A stretch of DNA of 64,000 bases from Rhizobiales bacterium NRL2 (GTDB lineage Bacteria > Pseudomonadota > Alphaproteobacteria > Minwuiales > Minwuiaceae). A program made the position numbers and the translations under genes. Positions within the stretch are counted from its first letter, which is position 1, and each line of letters opens with the position of its first letter. The notes beneath the pieces were generated by a model, which had not been told where the DNA came from, did no database searches, and saw nothing but the letters and a program-made list of their open reading frames with translations. Shown here piece after piece: positions 1 to 7,518 of the stretch. The DNA lies in contig CP016093.1 of NCBI GenBank assembly GCA_001664005.1, forward strand, positions 3,525,031 through 3,589,030. Direction: 5' to 3'.

Positions 1-43
1 GCTCACGCAACGCGCCGACCAGCGCCTCGGCGAATGTCGTCAT
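1..43 (-). CDS. N-terminal fragment of a gene running off the window start
   Basis: Fourteen codons of a minus-strand gene are visible, reading MTTFAEALVGALRE. The ATG is preceded at good spacing by a purine-rich GGGGGGAGGGGAGAG ribosome-binding sequence. The N-terminus loosely resembles the first helix of thiamine-diphosphate-dependent enzymes of the acetolactate synthase type. Fourteen residues cannot establish that, so the product is left open. It would be the last gene of the minus-strand series that includes the cyclase gene, separated from it by a hairpin. Confidence 0.5.
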   Translation of the reverse strand, partial: MTTFAEALVGALRE

Positions 44-65
44 CTCTCCCCTCCCCCCGAAAGAA

Positions 66-87
66 GAAGGGGGCCGAAGCCCCCTTC
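66..87 (-). terminator. UUCG-capped hairpin after the cyclase gene
   Basis: A perfect 9-bp stem (GAAGGGGGC / GCCCCCTTC) closes a four-base loop. Read on the minus strand the loop is C(TTCG)G, the extra-stable UUCG tetraloop. It lies 38 bp past the stop of the cyclase gene and is followed on that strand by a C/T-rich stretch, CTTTCGGGG. It is probably a terminator or mRNA-stabilising hairpin between this gene and the partial gene at the window edge. Confidence 0.6.
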
Positions 88-125
88 CCCGTCATCCGGC
101 ATGATGCGTCAGATCGGACCGTCCG

Positions 126-1070
126 TCACCACAGGGCGACGGGGTTGATGATCATCTGCACCGCGCCCTTCACGCGCGCCTGGCCGAGCACGAACATGAA
201 CTCCTGCACGCCCTGTGACACCAGCGGACCGGTGTTCATGGTCTCCAGGATGTAGATGCCGTTCTCCTTCAGGAAGGTGACATGGCCATAGAAGACCTTG
301 TCGCCCTTCGCCGGCGGCACGGCTTCCACGCCCCAGGTGTCGGCGCCGACAGCGACCGGGTTCTTGTCCGCCAGCCAGACGGCGGCGGCGTTGTTCAGAC
401 CCGGCTCACCGCTGACCCAGGCCTTGGGATCGCTTTCCAGCTTGGCGTCGGTCCAGCCCGTATGCACCAGGATGATGTCGCCATCCTTGAAGGTGACGCC
501 CTGCGCCTTGGAGGCGGCCTCGAGATCCTCCGGCGTGATCGCCTCGCCGGCGGCCATCGTTTCGACGCCCCTGTGCTTGGCCATGTCGATGATAACGCCA
601 CGGCCGACCAGCGGCGGGACGTTGTGGATACCCAGCTTCTTCAGGCCGGTGACGAAGGCGATATCCGCAGGCGAGTTGCAGTTGTAGTAGGTGCCTTCAC
701 CCAGATGGCCGAGGCCGTCGAGCTGCGGGCCGATACCGAACCAGAGCTGGGCGACATCGTCGTTGTAGATCGAGCTCCAGCCGAAGTCCTGAGCCAGATC
801 GCGGCCGCCCTGCTGTCCGGGCGAGACGACCTGCAGCATCATCCCGCGCGGCGGGAAGGCCGGCATGTTGGGATCGATCACGATGCCCAGCGGGTGGGTC
901 ATGCCCTGTTTGACCAGGCCGGCGGCGGCCTTCACCCGCTCCGGCGTGATCAGGTTCGCGGCGCCGATCTCGTCGTCCGCGCCGTATTTCGACGGCTGGC
1001 ATTCCTGCGCCAGCACGGGGCCGGCGGCAAGCGCGAGCCCGAGTGTCGCGCCAATCAGCAGTCTCTTCAT
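126..1070 (-). CDS. Secreted cyclase family protein (kynurenine-formamidase-like fold)
   Basis: A 314-residue protein of the metal-dependent cyclase family (PF04199), whose members hydrolyse N-formylkynurenine or cyclise polyketides. Residues 1-21 form a clear signal peptide (MKRLLIGATLGLALAAGPVLA), so it should act in the periplasm. The start is the ATG in front of that signal peptide, with GGAGGAG upstream; a longer frame exists but carries no signal. The core has QLDGLGHLG and HTGW. The usual HxGTHxDxPxH metal motif is reduced to the QLDGLGH form, so the substrate cannot be inferred. Two 17-bp palindromes lie 125-190 bp upstream. Confidence 0.8.
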   Translation of the reverse strand: MKRLLIGATLGLALAAGPVLAQECQPSKYGADDEIGAANLITPERVKAAAGLVKQGMTHPLGIVIDPNMPAFPPRGMMLQVVSPGQQGGRDLAQDFGWSSIYNDDVAQLWFGIGPQLDGLGHLGEGTYYNCNSPADIAFVTGLKKLGIHNVPPLVGRGVIIDMAKHRGVETMAAGEAITPEDLEAASKAQGVTFKDGDIILVHTGWTDAKLESDPKAWVSGEPGLNNAAAVWLADKNPVAVGADTWGVEAVPPAKGDKVFYGHVTFLKENGIYILETMNTGPLVSQGVQEFMFVLGQARVKGAVQMIINPVALW

Positions 1071-1196
1071 GGTGACGTCTCCTCCGTGTCTTCTTGCAAC
1101 GCCGACCGATAGCCGGCGCCAGCCCCCCTTGTTGGGAAGGTCACGGGAGGAATGATCGGAAGTCACTCGCCAACATTGCAAGGAATTTCTTGCGCC

Positions 1197-1213
1197 ACGT
1201 AACTCTGTTACAT
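1197..1213. promoter_or_regulatory. 17-bp inverted repeat, operator-like (copy 1)
   Basis: The sequence is ACGTAAC-TCT-GTTACAT, a 7-3-7 inverted repeat with one mismatch in the outer arm. It has the same design as the palindrome centred 44 bp away at 1249. It lies in the AT-rich stretch in front of the cyclase gene and looks like a half of a paired operator for a TetR-type repressor. The regulator is not in the window. Confidence 0.5.
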
Positions 1214-1240
1214 GGAGAGCGTGATGTTATTACGTTGTAT

Positions 1241-1257
1241 ATGTAATAACATTACAT
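1241..1257. promoter_or_regulatory. 17-bp perfect palindrome, operator-like (copy 2)
   Basis: The sequence is ATGTAAT-AAC-ATTACAT, a perfect 7-3-7 inverted repeat. It overlaps a second, 10-bp inverted repeat (1224-1233 with 1243-1252, ATGTTATTAC / GTAATAACAT). It sits 18 bp downstream of the 3-hydroxyisobutyrate-dehydrogenase-like gene and upstream of the cyclase gene, so it most likely controls the latter. Confidence 0.55.
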
Positions 1258-1274
1258 GAAACGCGATGCCGGGT

Positions 1275-2174
1275 TCATGTGCGGGGCGGTTTCAGCCCGG
1301 CCAGCGAGCAGACATGGTCGAGCAATGCCGAGAAGTCCCGGCCCGCAAAGGCCGCGTCGCCCTTGGCCAGGGCCAGCGATTCACGCACCGCCGCGCCCGC
1401 GAACATGGGGATGCCGGCCTCCCGCGCCGCCTCCAGCGCCAGGCTGACGTCCTTGTGGGCCAGCGCAATGCGGAAGCCGGGCTCGGTGTCGCCTTTCAGT
1501 ACCTTGTTCGGCCAGGCGCTGACCAGATGGCCGTTGGTGGCCGTGGTGCCGTTGATCACATCCAGCGTGGTGGCGATGTCGAGCCCGAAGGCCTGAGCCA
1601 GGGAAATCGCCTCCGCGTCGATCTGGCAGACGGCGATCGCGATCAGGTTGTTGACCAGCTTGGTGCGGATGCCGGCGCCGGGCCCGCCACAATGGTGGAT
1701 GGTCGATCCCATCGCTTCCAGCAGCGGTTTCACGCGGCCGAAGTCGTTGCCCGAAGCGCCCACCATGAACAGCGACTCGCCGGCGATGGCGTGGGCGACC
1801 AGGCGGCCCACCGGCGCGTCGACGAAGCCGATGCCGGCCTCGTGGAGCTCCCGGGAGAGCCTGTCGGTCGTCGCCGGCGCGATGGTCGACATGTCCATCA
1901 GCAGCTGATCCGGCCGGCCGTGGGCGCGCAAACCCTCTGCGCCCAGAACGACCGCCTCCACGTCCGGCGAATCCGGCAGCATGGTGACGATGATGTCGGC
2001 CTTCTCCGCCACCTCTGCGACGGAACCGGCCACCGCGGCGCCCAGTTCCGCGACCTCGATCTCCTTCGAACGGTCCGCATCGAAGACCACAAGATTGTGG
2101 CCGGCGCGCGCCAGGTTCGCCGCCATCGGGCCGCCCATGGCGCCCAGGCCGATGAAACCGATCGTTTCCGTCAT
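1275..2174 (-). CDS. NAD(P)-dependent 3-hydroxyisobutyrate dehydrogenase family oxidoreductase
   Basis: A 299-residue beta-hydroxyacid dehydrogenase of the MmsB/GarR type, which oxidises 3-hydroxyacids or reduces semialdehydes. The Rossmann motif GLGAMG is at residues 9-14, the family DAPVxG block at about 119-124, and the catalytic lysine in GAGIRTKLVNN is Lys172. The length is normal. It starts 3 bp after the ribF stop, so it is probably the third gene of a maoC-ribF-dehydrogenase transcript. The exact substrate (3-hydroxyisobutyrate, tartronate semialdehyde or other) cannot be told from the sequence. Confidence 0.88.
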   Translation of the reverse strand: MTETIGFIGLGAMGGPMAANLARAGHNLVVFDADRSKEIEVAELGAAVAGSVAEVAEKADIIVTMLPDSPDVEAVVLGAEGLRAHGRPDQLLMDMSTIAPATTDRLSRELHEAGIGFVDAPVGRLVAHAIAGESLFMVGASGNDFGRVKPLLEAMGSTIHHCGGPGAGIRTKLVNNLIAIAVCQIDAEAISLAQAFGLDIATTLDVINGTTATNGHLVSAWPNKVLKGDTEPGFRIALAHKDVSLALEAAREAGIPMFAGAAVRESLALAKGDAAFAGRDFSALLDHVCSLAGLKPPRT

Positions 2175-2177
2175 GGC

Positions 2178-3137
2178 TCAGTCTCCCGCTTCGAGGACAG
2201 GCAGGTTGCGCAGCACTTCGCGCGCCTGCGCCGCATCGGCGGCGATCTGCGCCTTCAGCGCCTCCAGCCCGTCGAACTTCCGTTCCGGCCTGAGGAAGTC
2301 GATGAAGCGCACCTCGGCGCGCTTGCCGTAGAGATCGCCCGAATAGTCGAAGACATGCACTTCCAGCAGCACGTCGGATTTCTCGAAGGTCGGCCGACGG
2401 CCCAGATTGGCGACGCCGTCGCGCCACACGACCCGACCGTTCTCGGGCCAGCCGATCTGGACCGCGTAGACGCCGAACTGCGGCTCCAGGTAGCCGCCGA
2501 GCGAAATGTTGGCCGTGGGAAAGCCGATGGTGCGGCCGCGCTGGTCGCCCCGGCGCACGCGGCCGTGGACCTCCCACCAGTGGCCCAGCAGTTCGGCAGC
2601 GCGGCGGGGCTCACCCTGCCAGAGCGCATCGCGGATACGTGTCGACGAAATCACTTCCTGGCCCTCGTGCACCGGCTCGACGACACTGACGCCGAAGCCG
2701 CGCTCGGCCGCCGCGTGACGGAGCAGCGCGACATTTCCGGCACGCTTGTGCCCGAAGGCGAAATCGTAGCCGACGACGATGTGGCCGACACCCAGACGGC
2801 GGCAGAGCACATCCTCGATGAAGTCCGTCGCCGACATGCGCGCGACCGGTTCGTCGAAACGCAACACGGCCATCACGTCGATGCCGGTCTCGCAGAGCCC
2901 GACGACGCGGGCGCGGAAATTGGTCAGGCGGAAAGGCGGCGCCTTGGGCGCGAAGTACTCCCTGGGGTGCGGCTCGAACGTGAGCACGCCCGATGGCGCG
3001 CCGCGCGCCCGGGCGTGATCGCGGGCCATGCCGATGAGCACCCGGTGGCCGCGGTGGACGCCGTCGAAATTGCCGATGGCGACCGTTGCGCCGCGGAGGC
3101 TCTCCGGGGCCGGGGTGTTGAGCCGTACGAGCCGCAT
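2178..3137 (-). CDS. ribF: Bifunctional riboflavin kinase / FAD synthetase
   Basis: Makes FMN from riboflavin, then FAD from FMN, in the cytoplasm. The N-terminal adenylyltransferase domain begins with AIGNFDGVHRGH and the C-terminal riboflavin kinase domain carries GFPTANI. The chosen ATG gives MRLVRL, which fits the family N-terminus, and 319 residues. An in-frame GTG at 3152 overlaps the stop of the upstream MaoC gene as GTGA and would add five residues. The overlap suggests translational coupling to that gene. Function is certain from the family; the start is the only doubt. Confidence 0.93.
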   Translation of the reverse strand: MRLVRLNTPAPESLRGATVAIGNFDGVHRGHRVLIGMARDHARARGAPSGVLTFEPHPREYFAPKAPPFRLTNFRARVVGLCETGIDVMAVLRFDEPVARMSATDFIEDVLCRRLGVGHIVVGYDFAFGHKRAGNVALLRHAAAERGFGVSVVEPVHEGQEVISSTRIRDALWQGEPRRAAELLGHWWEVHGRVRRGDQRGRTIGFPTANISLGGYLEPQFGVYAVQIGWPENGRVVWRDGVANLGRRPTFEKSDVLLEVHVFDYSGDLYGKRAEVRFIDFLRPERKFDGLEALKAQIAADAAQAREVLRNLPVLEAGD

Positions 3138-3148
3138 GGACCGCCGGG

Positions 3149-3592
3149 TCACTTGCCGCGGCGCGGCGGCATGATCCAGGCGTCGCCGACGATGACGTTC
3201 CTGCCGCCGACGGTGCAGGTGCAGGTGAAGTGCACCCGGCCCTTGTCGGCCAGCACCTCGTCGACCTCGGCGCGGGCGGTGACCACGTCGCCGATGCGCA
3301 CGGGCGCCACGAACTTCAGATTCTGGCCGAGATAGATGCCCCCCGGCCCCGGGAATATGGTGCCGAAGATGGTCGACAGAAAGCTGCCCGAGAGCATGCC
3401 GTGGGCGATGCGGCCCTTGAACATGGTCGTCTTCGCGTAGTCCTCGTCCAGGTGCAGCGGGTTGTCGTCGCCGGAGGCGTCGGCGAAGGACTGGATCAGA
3501 TCCCCTGTGACCTCGCGGGTGTACTCCGCGGCCATGCCGACGGAGATATCCTCCAGATAGTAGGTCGTGCCCTTTTCGGTGATTGCCGGCAT
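3149..3592 (-). CDS. MaoC family (R)-specific enoyl-CoA hydratase
   Basis: A 147-residue single hot-dog-domain hydratase, probably of the PhaJ type, which hydrates trans-2-enoyl-CoA to (R)-3-hydroxyacyl-CoA. The hydratase motif is FADASGDDNPLH at about residues 36-47, with a second conserved segment RIAHGML around His64. The start was set at the ATG with GGGGAAGCG upstream; the open frame runs further upstream but without family similarity. It heads a minus-strand transcript into ribF. It could serve PHA precursor supply or fatty acid or amino acid breakdown; the window does not say which. Confidence 0.88.
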   Translation of the reverse strand: MPAITEKGTTYYLEDISVGMAAEYTREVTGDLIQSFADASGDDNPLHLDEDYAKTTMFKGRIAHGMLSGSFLSTIFGTIFPGPGGIYLGQNLKFVAPVRIGDVVTARAEVDEVLADKGRVHFTCTCTVGGRNVIVGDAWIMPPRRGK

Positions 3593-3752
3593 CGCTTCCC
3601 CTTTCCCCTGCGCCGTTCCCCGCCGGCGCGGGCGGACTATAGGCGCGCGTCCCGGAGGCGACAAGACGGCCGGCGCACGGCCCGGTTTACGCAAAATTCA
3701 GGAAACCCGGCGATGGTGGGGGCCGGCCTCTGCATCCCCCCTGCGGTGAGTA

Positions 3753-4139
3753 ATGCGTATCGACCAGAACATGCCGATCCTGATCGTGGACGACTACCTG
3801 CAGATGCTGCGGATCATCGGCAACCTGCTCCGCCAGATCGGCTTCACCAACATCGACACCGCGATGGACGGCGCCGCCGCCCTGCGCAAGCTGCGCGAGA
3901 ACGACTACGGCCTGATCATCTCCGACTGGAACATGGAGCCGATCACGGGCTACCAACTGCTGGAGGAGATCCGCGCCGACGAGGAACTGCACGATCTGCC
4001 GTTCATCATGGTCACCGCGGAGAGCAAGACCGAGCACGTCATCGCCGCCAAGCAGGCGGGCGTGAACAACTACATCGTCAAGCCCTTCACGGCCCAGACG
4101 CTGCGGGAGAAGATGGAACTGGTCTTCTCCGATTACTGA
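3753..4139 (+). CDS. Single-domain response regulator (CheY-like)
   Basis: A 128-residue stand-alone receiver domain with no output domain. The acidic pocket is Asp13/Asp14, the phosphorylated residue is Asp58 in ISDWNM, the switch Thr is Thr88 (MVTAES) and the conserved lysine is Lys110 (YIVKPF). The start has GGTGAG just upstream. No kinase or chemotaxis gene adjoins it, so its partner is unknown. The motif order resembles chemotaxis-type CheY proteins closely, but orphan receivers of this kind also occur in phosphorelays. Confidence 0.9.
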   Translation: MRIDQNMPILIVDDYLQMLRIIGNLLRQIGFTNIDTAMDGAAALRKLRENDYGLIISDWNMEPITGYQLLEEIRADEELHDLPFIMVTAESKTEHVIAAKQAGVNNYIVKPFTAQTLREKMELVFSDY

Positions 4140-4257
4140 ACGCTGCCGCACCGCCGCTGCGGTGTGGACAATCGGCTTCCAGATACCGACATGGCCTCTC
4201 CAGGCGGTTCCTGCGGGAACCGCTGGCGCAGAAAAACGGATCTGGAGAACAAGAACG

Positions 4258-4821
4258 ATGCGCAATCGAATGACCGCAATCGCCGCCGCCCTCGCCCTCG
4301 GAGCCGGCGTCACCGCAGCCGGCGCCCAGTCTGCCGGCGAAAGCCACATGGAACTCGAGGGCGCCAACGTCCTCAGCGTCGGCGGCGAGGATATCGGCGA
4401 GATCGAGGAAGCCATCATCGACGGCACCGGCCGCGTGGTCGGCGTCGTGGTCGAGTTCGGCGATTTCTTCGACCTGGACGACCGCGAGGTGCTGATGACG
4501 CTGGACGAACTGGACTACAGCCCCGACGGCTTCGTCACCGATATCACCGAAGCGGAGGCCGAGGCGCTGATCGAATGGGACCGCGAGATCGATGACATGG
4601 ACGTCGTCGACGTCAACGGCCACGAGATCGGCGAGATCGAGAAGGCGCTGGTCGACCGCTCCGGTCAGGTATCCGCGCTGGTCGTCGAGGTCGGCGGCTT
4701 TCTCGGCATGGGCGACCGCGAGGTGATCATGTCTCTGGAGAAGCTCGAATACGCCAAGGGCGACTACATGACCCGCCTGCCGAAGGCCGAGATCGAGAAA
4801 CTGCCCGAATGGGAGGGCTGA
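4258..4821 (+). CDS. Exported protein with two PRC-barrel domains
   Basis: A 187-residue protein with a signal peptide (about residues 1-23, ending GAQS). Two tandem PRC-barrel repeats follow, each running from a (D/H)(E)IGEIE segment to a DREV(L/I)M strand, roughly residues 35-90 and 115-165. PRC barrels act as small protein- or RNA-binding modules, for example in RimM and photosynthetic reaction centre H; secreted versions in alphaproteobacteria are of unknown role. The start follows TCTGGAGAAC. The mature part is very acidic. It may share a transcript with the DedA gene 41 bp downstream. Confidence 0.85.
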   Translation: MRNRMTAIAAALALGAGVTAAGAQSAGESHMELEGANVLSVGGEDIGEIEEAIIDGTGRVVGVVVEFGDFFDLDDREVLMTLDELDYSPDGFVTDITEAEAEALIEWDREIDDMDVVDVNGHEIGEIEKALVDRSGQVSALVVEVGGFLGMGDREVIMSLEKLEYAKGDYMTRLPKAEIEKLPEWEG

Positions 4822-4862
4822 AGCGCCCCATCCGGCCGGCCGCCTGACGGAGGAGCTGCGTC

Positions 4863-5465
4863 ATCTTCGACTGGATCACGGGCGTCATCGAGCAGGGCGG
4901 CTATTTCGGCATCGCCTTCCTGATGTTCGCGGAGAACGTCTTTCCGCCCATCCCCTCGGAGCTGATCATGCCGCTCGCCGGCTTCAGCGCCGCCCGCGGG
5001 GAGCTGGACATCGTTCTGGCGACCCTTGCCGGCTCGGCCGGTTCCCTGCTGGGCGCGCTGTTCTGGTACGGCATCGGACGCTGGCTGGGCGAGCACGAAC
5101 GGCTGAAGCGTTTCGCCGATCGCCACGGACGCTGGCTGACCCTGACGCCGAAGGAGATCGACCGGGCCCGCGACTGGTTCGAACGCCATGGCGGCAAGGC
5201 GGTCTTCCTCGGCCGCCTCGTGCCCGCCGTGCGCACGCTGATCTCCGTGCCGGCCGGCGTGGCCCGCATGCCCCTGGCCCGCGTCACGCTCTATTCGGCG
5301 CTGGGCACGGTGATCTGGACGGCGCTGCTTGCAGGTGCCGGCTTCCTTCTGGAGGACCAGTACCAGCGCGTCGCCGACTGGGCCAACCCGGTATCGAACG
5401 CCGTCGTGGCCATTCTCGTGATCTGGTACCTCTACCGTGTGATCAACTTCCGCAAGGGAGTCTGA
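4863..5465 (+). CDS. DedA family membrane protein with an apparent ATC start codon
   Basis: A DedA/SNARE-associated family inner-membrane protein of about 200 residues. These are thought to act in membrane lipid (polyprenyl-phosphate or phospholipid) flipping and proton-motive-force balance. Hallmarks are the ENVFPPIPSE segment, FLGRLVPAVRT and SVPAGVARM. Family members begin MFDWI; here the matching codons are ATC TTC GAC TGG ATC, with GGAGGAG (4849-4855) exactly 7 nt before the ATC. No ATG, GTG or TTG is available between the upstream in-frame TGA (4845) and the ATG at 4923, which would drop about 20 conserved residues. The ATC may be a true near-cognate start or a base change. Confidence 0.75.
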   Translation: MFDWITGVIEQGGYFGIAFLMFAENVFPPIPSELIMPLAGFSAARGELDIVLATLAGSAGSLLGALFWYGIGRWLGEHERLKRFADRHGRWLTLTPKEIDRARDWFERHGGKAVFLGRLVPAVRTLISVPAGVARMPLARVTLYSALGTVIWTALLAGAGFLLEDQYQRVADWANPVSNAVVAILVIWYLYRVINFRKGV

Positions 5466-5474
5466 GCGGCCCGT

Positions 5475-6239
5475 TCAGGCCGCCTGCATCGCCTCGGGAA
5501 AGACCCGCTGGGCGAAGCGCGGATAGGTTTCCGCGATCTCCAGCGAGACGTGCCGGCGGATCTCGTCCAGCGTGGCGCGGTCGGGCAACACGGTCTCCGG
5601 GACGTCATCAGGAATGTCGAAATCGAAGCCGGTGTTGTCGCGCACCTCCTCGACCGTATGGCCGGGATGGACGCTTTTCAGATGGAAGCGCGCGCGCGCC
5701 GCGTCGAACCCCATCAGACACAGCGGCGTGACCATCGCGTAGGGCCCGCCGGTGCGGTAGATGTCCTTGCCGCTGGTGCCCGGCGTGGAGACGAAATCCA
5801 CCTTCGGTACGAAGACGCGGCGGCTGTGCTCCTCCCGGAACAGGATCACCCGCGGCACCAGATAGTAGAGATACGCGCTGCCGAAGGAGCCGGGCCAGCG
5901 GATGTCGTTGTTCGGATAGTCGCCGGTTCCGACGAGGTTGATGTTGGCCTGACCGTCGATCTGCCCCCCGCCCAGGAAGAAGGCGTCCAGCCGGCCCTGT
6001 CCGGCCCAGTCGAACAGTTCCACCCCGCCATTGGTCATCAGGTTGTTGGCCCGGCTGCCGAGAATGTTGACGTGCATCGCGTCGCCACTCTGCCGCCGCG
6101 CAAGCAGGCAGCCGCCGCCCGGAATGGGCGAGGACGCGCCGGCCGCCACCAGACGGCAGCCCTCCAGCAGGCGCGCGATGATGGCGATCAGCAGTTCTTC
6201 CGGCTTGACCTCGTCCGGGGAGGGCCGGGCCGGGCTCAT
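5475..6239 (-). CDS. CoA-transferase family beta subunit (possibly IpdB-like)
   Basis: A 254-residue beta subunit of a family I CoA-transferase-like heterodimer (PF01144). Its ATG overlaps the stop of the alpha subunit by 4 bp, so the two are translationally coupled. Features include SSPIPGGG near residue 37, GGGQIDGQANIN, and a C-terminal PGHTVEEV. The position where classical enzymes have the SENG-type catalytic glutamate appears as ILGSRANN (about residues 59-66), with no Glu. IpdB-type subunits, which open a steroid-derived ring by hydrolysis, also lack it, so true CoA transfer is uncertain. Confidence 0.82.
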   Translation of the reverse strand: MSPARPSPDEVKPEELLIAIIARLLEGCRLVAAGASSPIPGGGCLLARRQSGDAMHVNILGSRANNLMTNGGVELFDWAGQGRLDAFFLGGGQIDGQANINLVGTGDYPNNDIRWPGSFGSAYLYYLVPRVILFREEHSRRVFVPKVDFVSTPGTSGKDIYRTGGPYAMVTPLCLMGFDAARARFHLKSVHPGHTVEEVRDNTGFDFDIPDDVPETVLPDRATLDEIRRHVSLEIAETYPRFAQRVFPEAMQAA

Positions 6240-7072
6240 TCCGCGGCTGCCTGCGCGCTCTCGCCCAGGACATGGGCGCGCAGATAGTCGGCGAAGCCTT
6301 CCTCCGAGCGGGCCCCGGCGACATAGCCCTGCATGTGCGCGTCGTCGGTGGCGTATTCGTTCCAGAACGGCAGCGGCCAGGCGCCGTGCCTGGCTTCGGC
6401 GACTCCGCCGACATAAATGGATGACAGCGTGCCGGCGGCGGTGGCGTCGTCTTCCAGCAGATTGCCTTCGACGATTTCCTCGACCGTCACCAGCGACTGC
6501 CTGGCTGCGCCGGCCATGGCGAACAGCTCCCGGCGGATGCCGAGATAGACATTACCCTGCCGGTCGGCCTTGAGGCCGTGGAAAATCGCGAAATCGGGCC
6601 GCAGCGCCGGCAGCAGGACGATCGGATCCTCGTCGGCCGAGAACGGGTTCTGCTGCACCAGCCAGTCGTCGCGGTTGGCCAGGATGTCGGAACCGATCAT
6701 GCCCCTGAGCGGCATGTAGGGAATGCCCTTCTGGCCGGCCTGGATGGCCGCGTGAACCGCCGGACAGGTGGCGTCCTTCACCTTCAGGGTGCCGGCCTTC
6801 AGCGCCGCCTGGAACCTCGGCGCGCCGCCGAACTCGCCCAGTGTCACCGCCGAGGTCTCGATGGTCGATACCGCGCCAGCGCCGATCAGCATGTCGCCCT
6901 GCAGGCCGGTGACCGGCACGCAGACCAGATGCAGGTTCTTCACCCCGCGCCGCACCAGCGCCCGGGTGAGTTCCATCGCAACGCCGGAATAGTCGGGCGG
7001 CACCGCAATCTGCGCCCCGTCGGGCACCATCGCGGCCAGTTCCTCGGCGGATGAGCGGATCGCGTCGGCCAT
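6236..7072 (-). CDS. CoA-transferase family alpha subunit (possibly IpdA-like)
   Basis: A 278-residue alpha subunit partner of the downstream beta gene. It has the family segments GAGAVSTIE, PYMPLRGMIGSD and ADRQGNVYLG. It is the first gene of a two-gene operon. Family annotations range from glutaconate and 3-oxoacid CoA-transferase to the IpdAB ring-opening hydrolase; no diagnostic substrate residue can be read by eye. A 17-bp inverted repeat lies 32 bp upstream of the ATG and could be its operator. Confidence 0.82.
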   Translation of the reverse strand: MADAIRSSAEELAAMVPDGAQIAVPPDYSGVAMELTRALVRRGVKNLHLVCVPVTGLQGDMLIGAGAVSTIETSAVTLGEFGGAPRFQAALKAGTLKVKDATCPAVHAAIQAGQKGIPYMPLRGMIGSDILANRDDWLVQQNPFSADEDPIVLLPALRPDFAIFHGLKADRQGNVYLGIRRELFAMAGAARQSLVTVEEIVEGNLLEDDATAAGTLSSIYVGGVAEARHGAWPLPFWNEYATDDAHMQGYVAGARSEEGFADYLRAHVLGESAQAAAE

Positions 7073-7103
7073 GTCACTTGTCTCCCCGGAAGCGCATCTG
7101 TCA

Positions 7104-7120
7104 GAAACATATCATGTTCC
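7104..7120. promoter_or_regulatory. Inverted repeat upstream of the CoA-transferase operon
   Basis: GAAACAT-ATC-ATGTTCC is a 7-3-7 inverted repeat with one arm mismatch, 32-48 bp in front of the alpha subunit ATG on the minus strand. The layout matches TetR-type operators. No regulator gene is adjacent. Confidence 0.4.
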
Positions 7121-7219
7121 AGTGATGCAAAACAGTCACGATGCCCGACAAACCCCTGTGTTCTCTTGCAAATTCGGCCTGGAAATGGTAATTAAGTACA
7201 AATTGCAAGTGGATATTCG

Positions 7220-7444
7220 ATGGCGCGCGCGAAAATTGCGACGGTGAAGGGCAGCAAGGCAGTCGTCCTGCCGGACGACATAGCCCGGCGGCTGCATCTG
7301 ATGGCGGGAGACACCGTCTACATCCGGGAGACCAGCCGGGGGATCGAAATCAGCGCCATGAGCCCGATGGAGGAAGACGACCTCCGCAGCGCCCAGGAAG
7401 CCATGCGCGCCTACCGGGAGAAATGGCGCTTCGCCGGCGGCTGA
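7220..7444 (+). CDS. AbrB/MazE/SpoVT-type DNA-binding protein (orphan antitoxin-like)
   Basis: A 74-residue protein with an N-terminal swapped-hairpin AbrB domain: KVxxKGS-like start, VVLPDDIARRLHLMAGDTVYI, then an acidic and helical tail. Such proteins are usually toxin-neutralising antitoxins or transition-state regulators. No toxin of the MazF, PIN or HicA kind follows; the next gene is a sulfurtransferase 74 bp away. It may be a solitary regulator or the remnant of a lost toxin-antitoxin pair. The upstream gap is AT-rich (GGTAATTAAGTACAAATTG), consistent with its own promoter. Confidence 0.8.
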   Translation: MARAKIATVKGSKAVVLPDDIARRLHLMAGDTVYIRETSRGIEISAMSPMEEDDLRSAQEAMRAYREKWRFAGG

Positions 7445-7518
7445 CCGCCGACGGGTTTCCCCTGCATCGAAGGCGCACTACTCTCCCCGGACCCATGGCG
7501 ACCGGGAGACCGCCCCGA

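Noticed and set aside
1266-3335. A long open frame (689 codons) on the plus strand opposite the dehydrogenase, ribF and MaoC genes
   Set aside because: The sequence is Arg/Gly/Asp-rich shadow translation of GC-rich genes on the minus strand, with no domain and no ribosome site.
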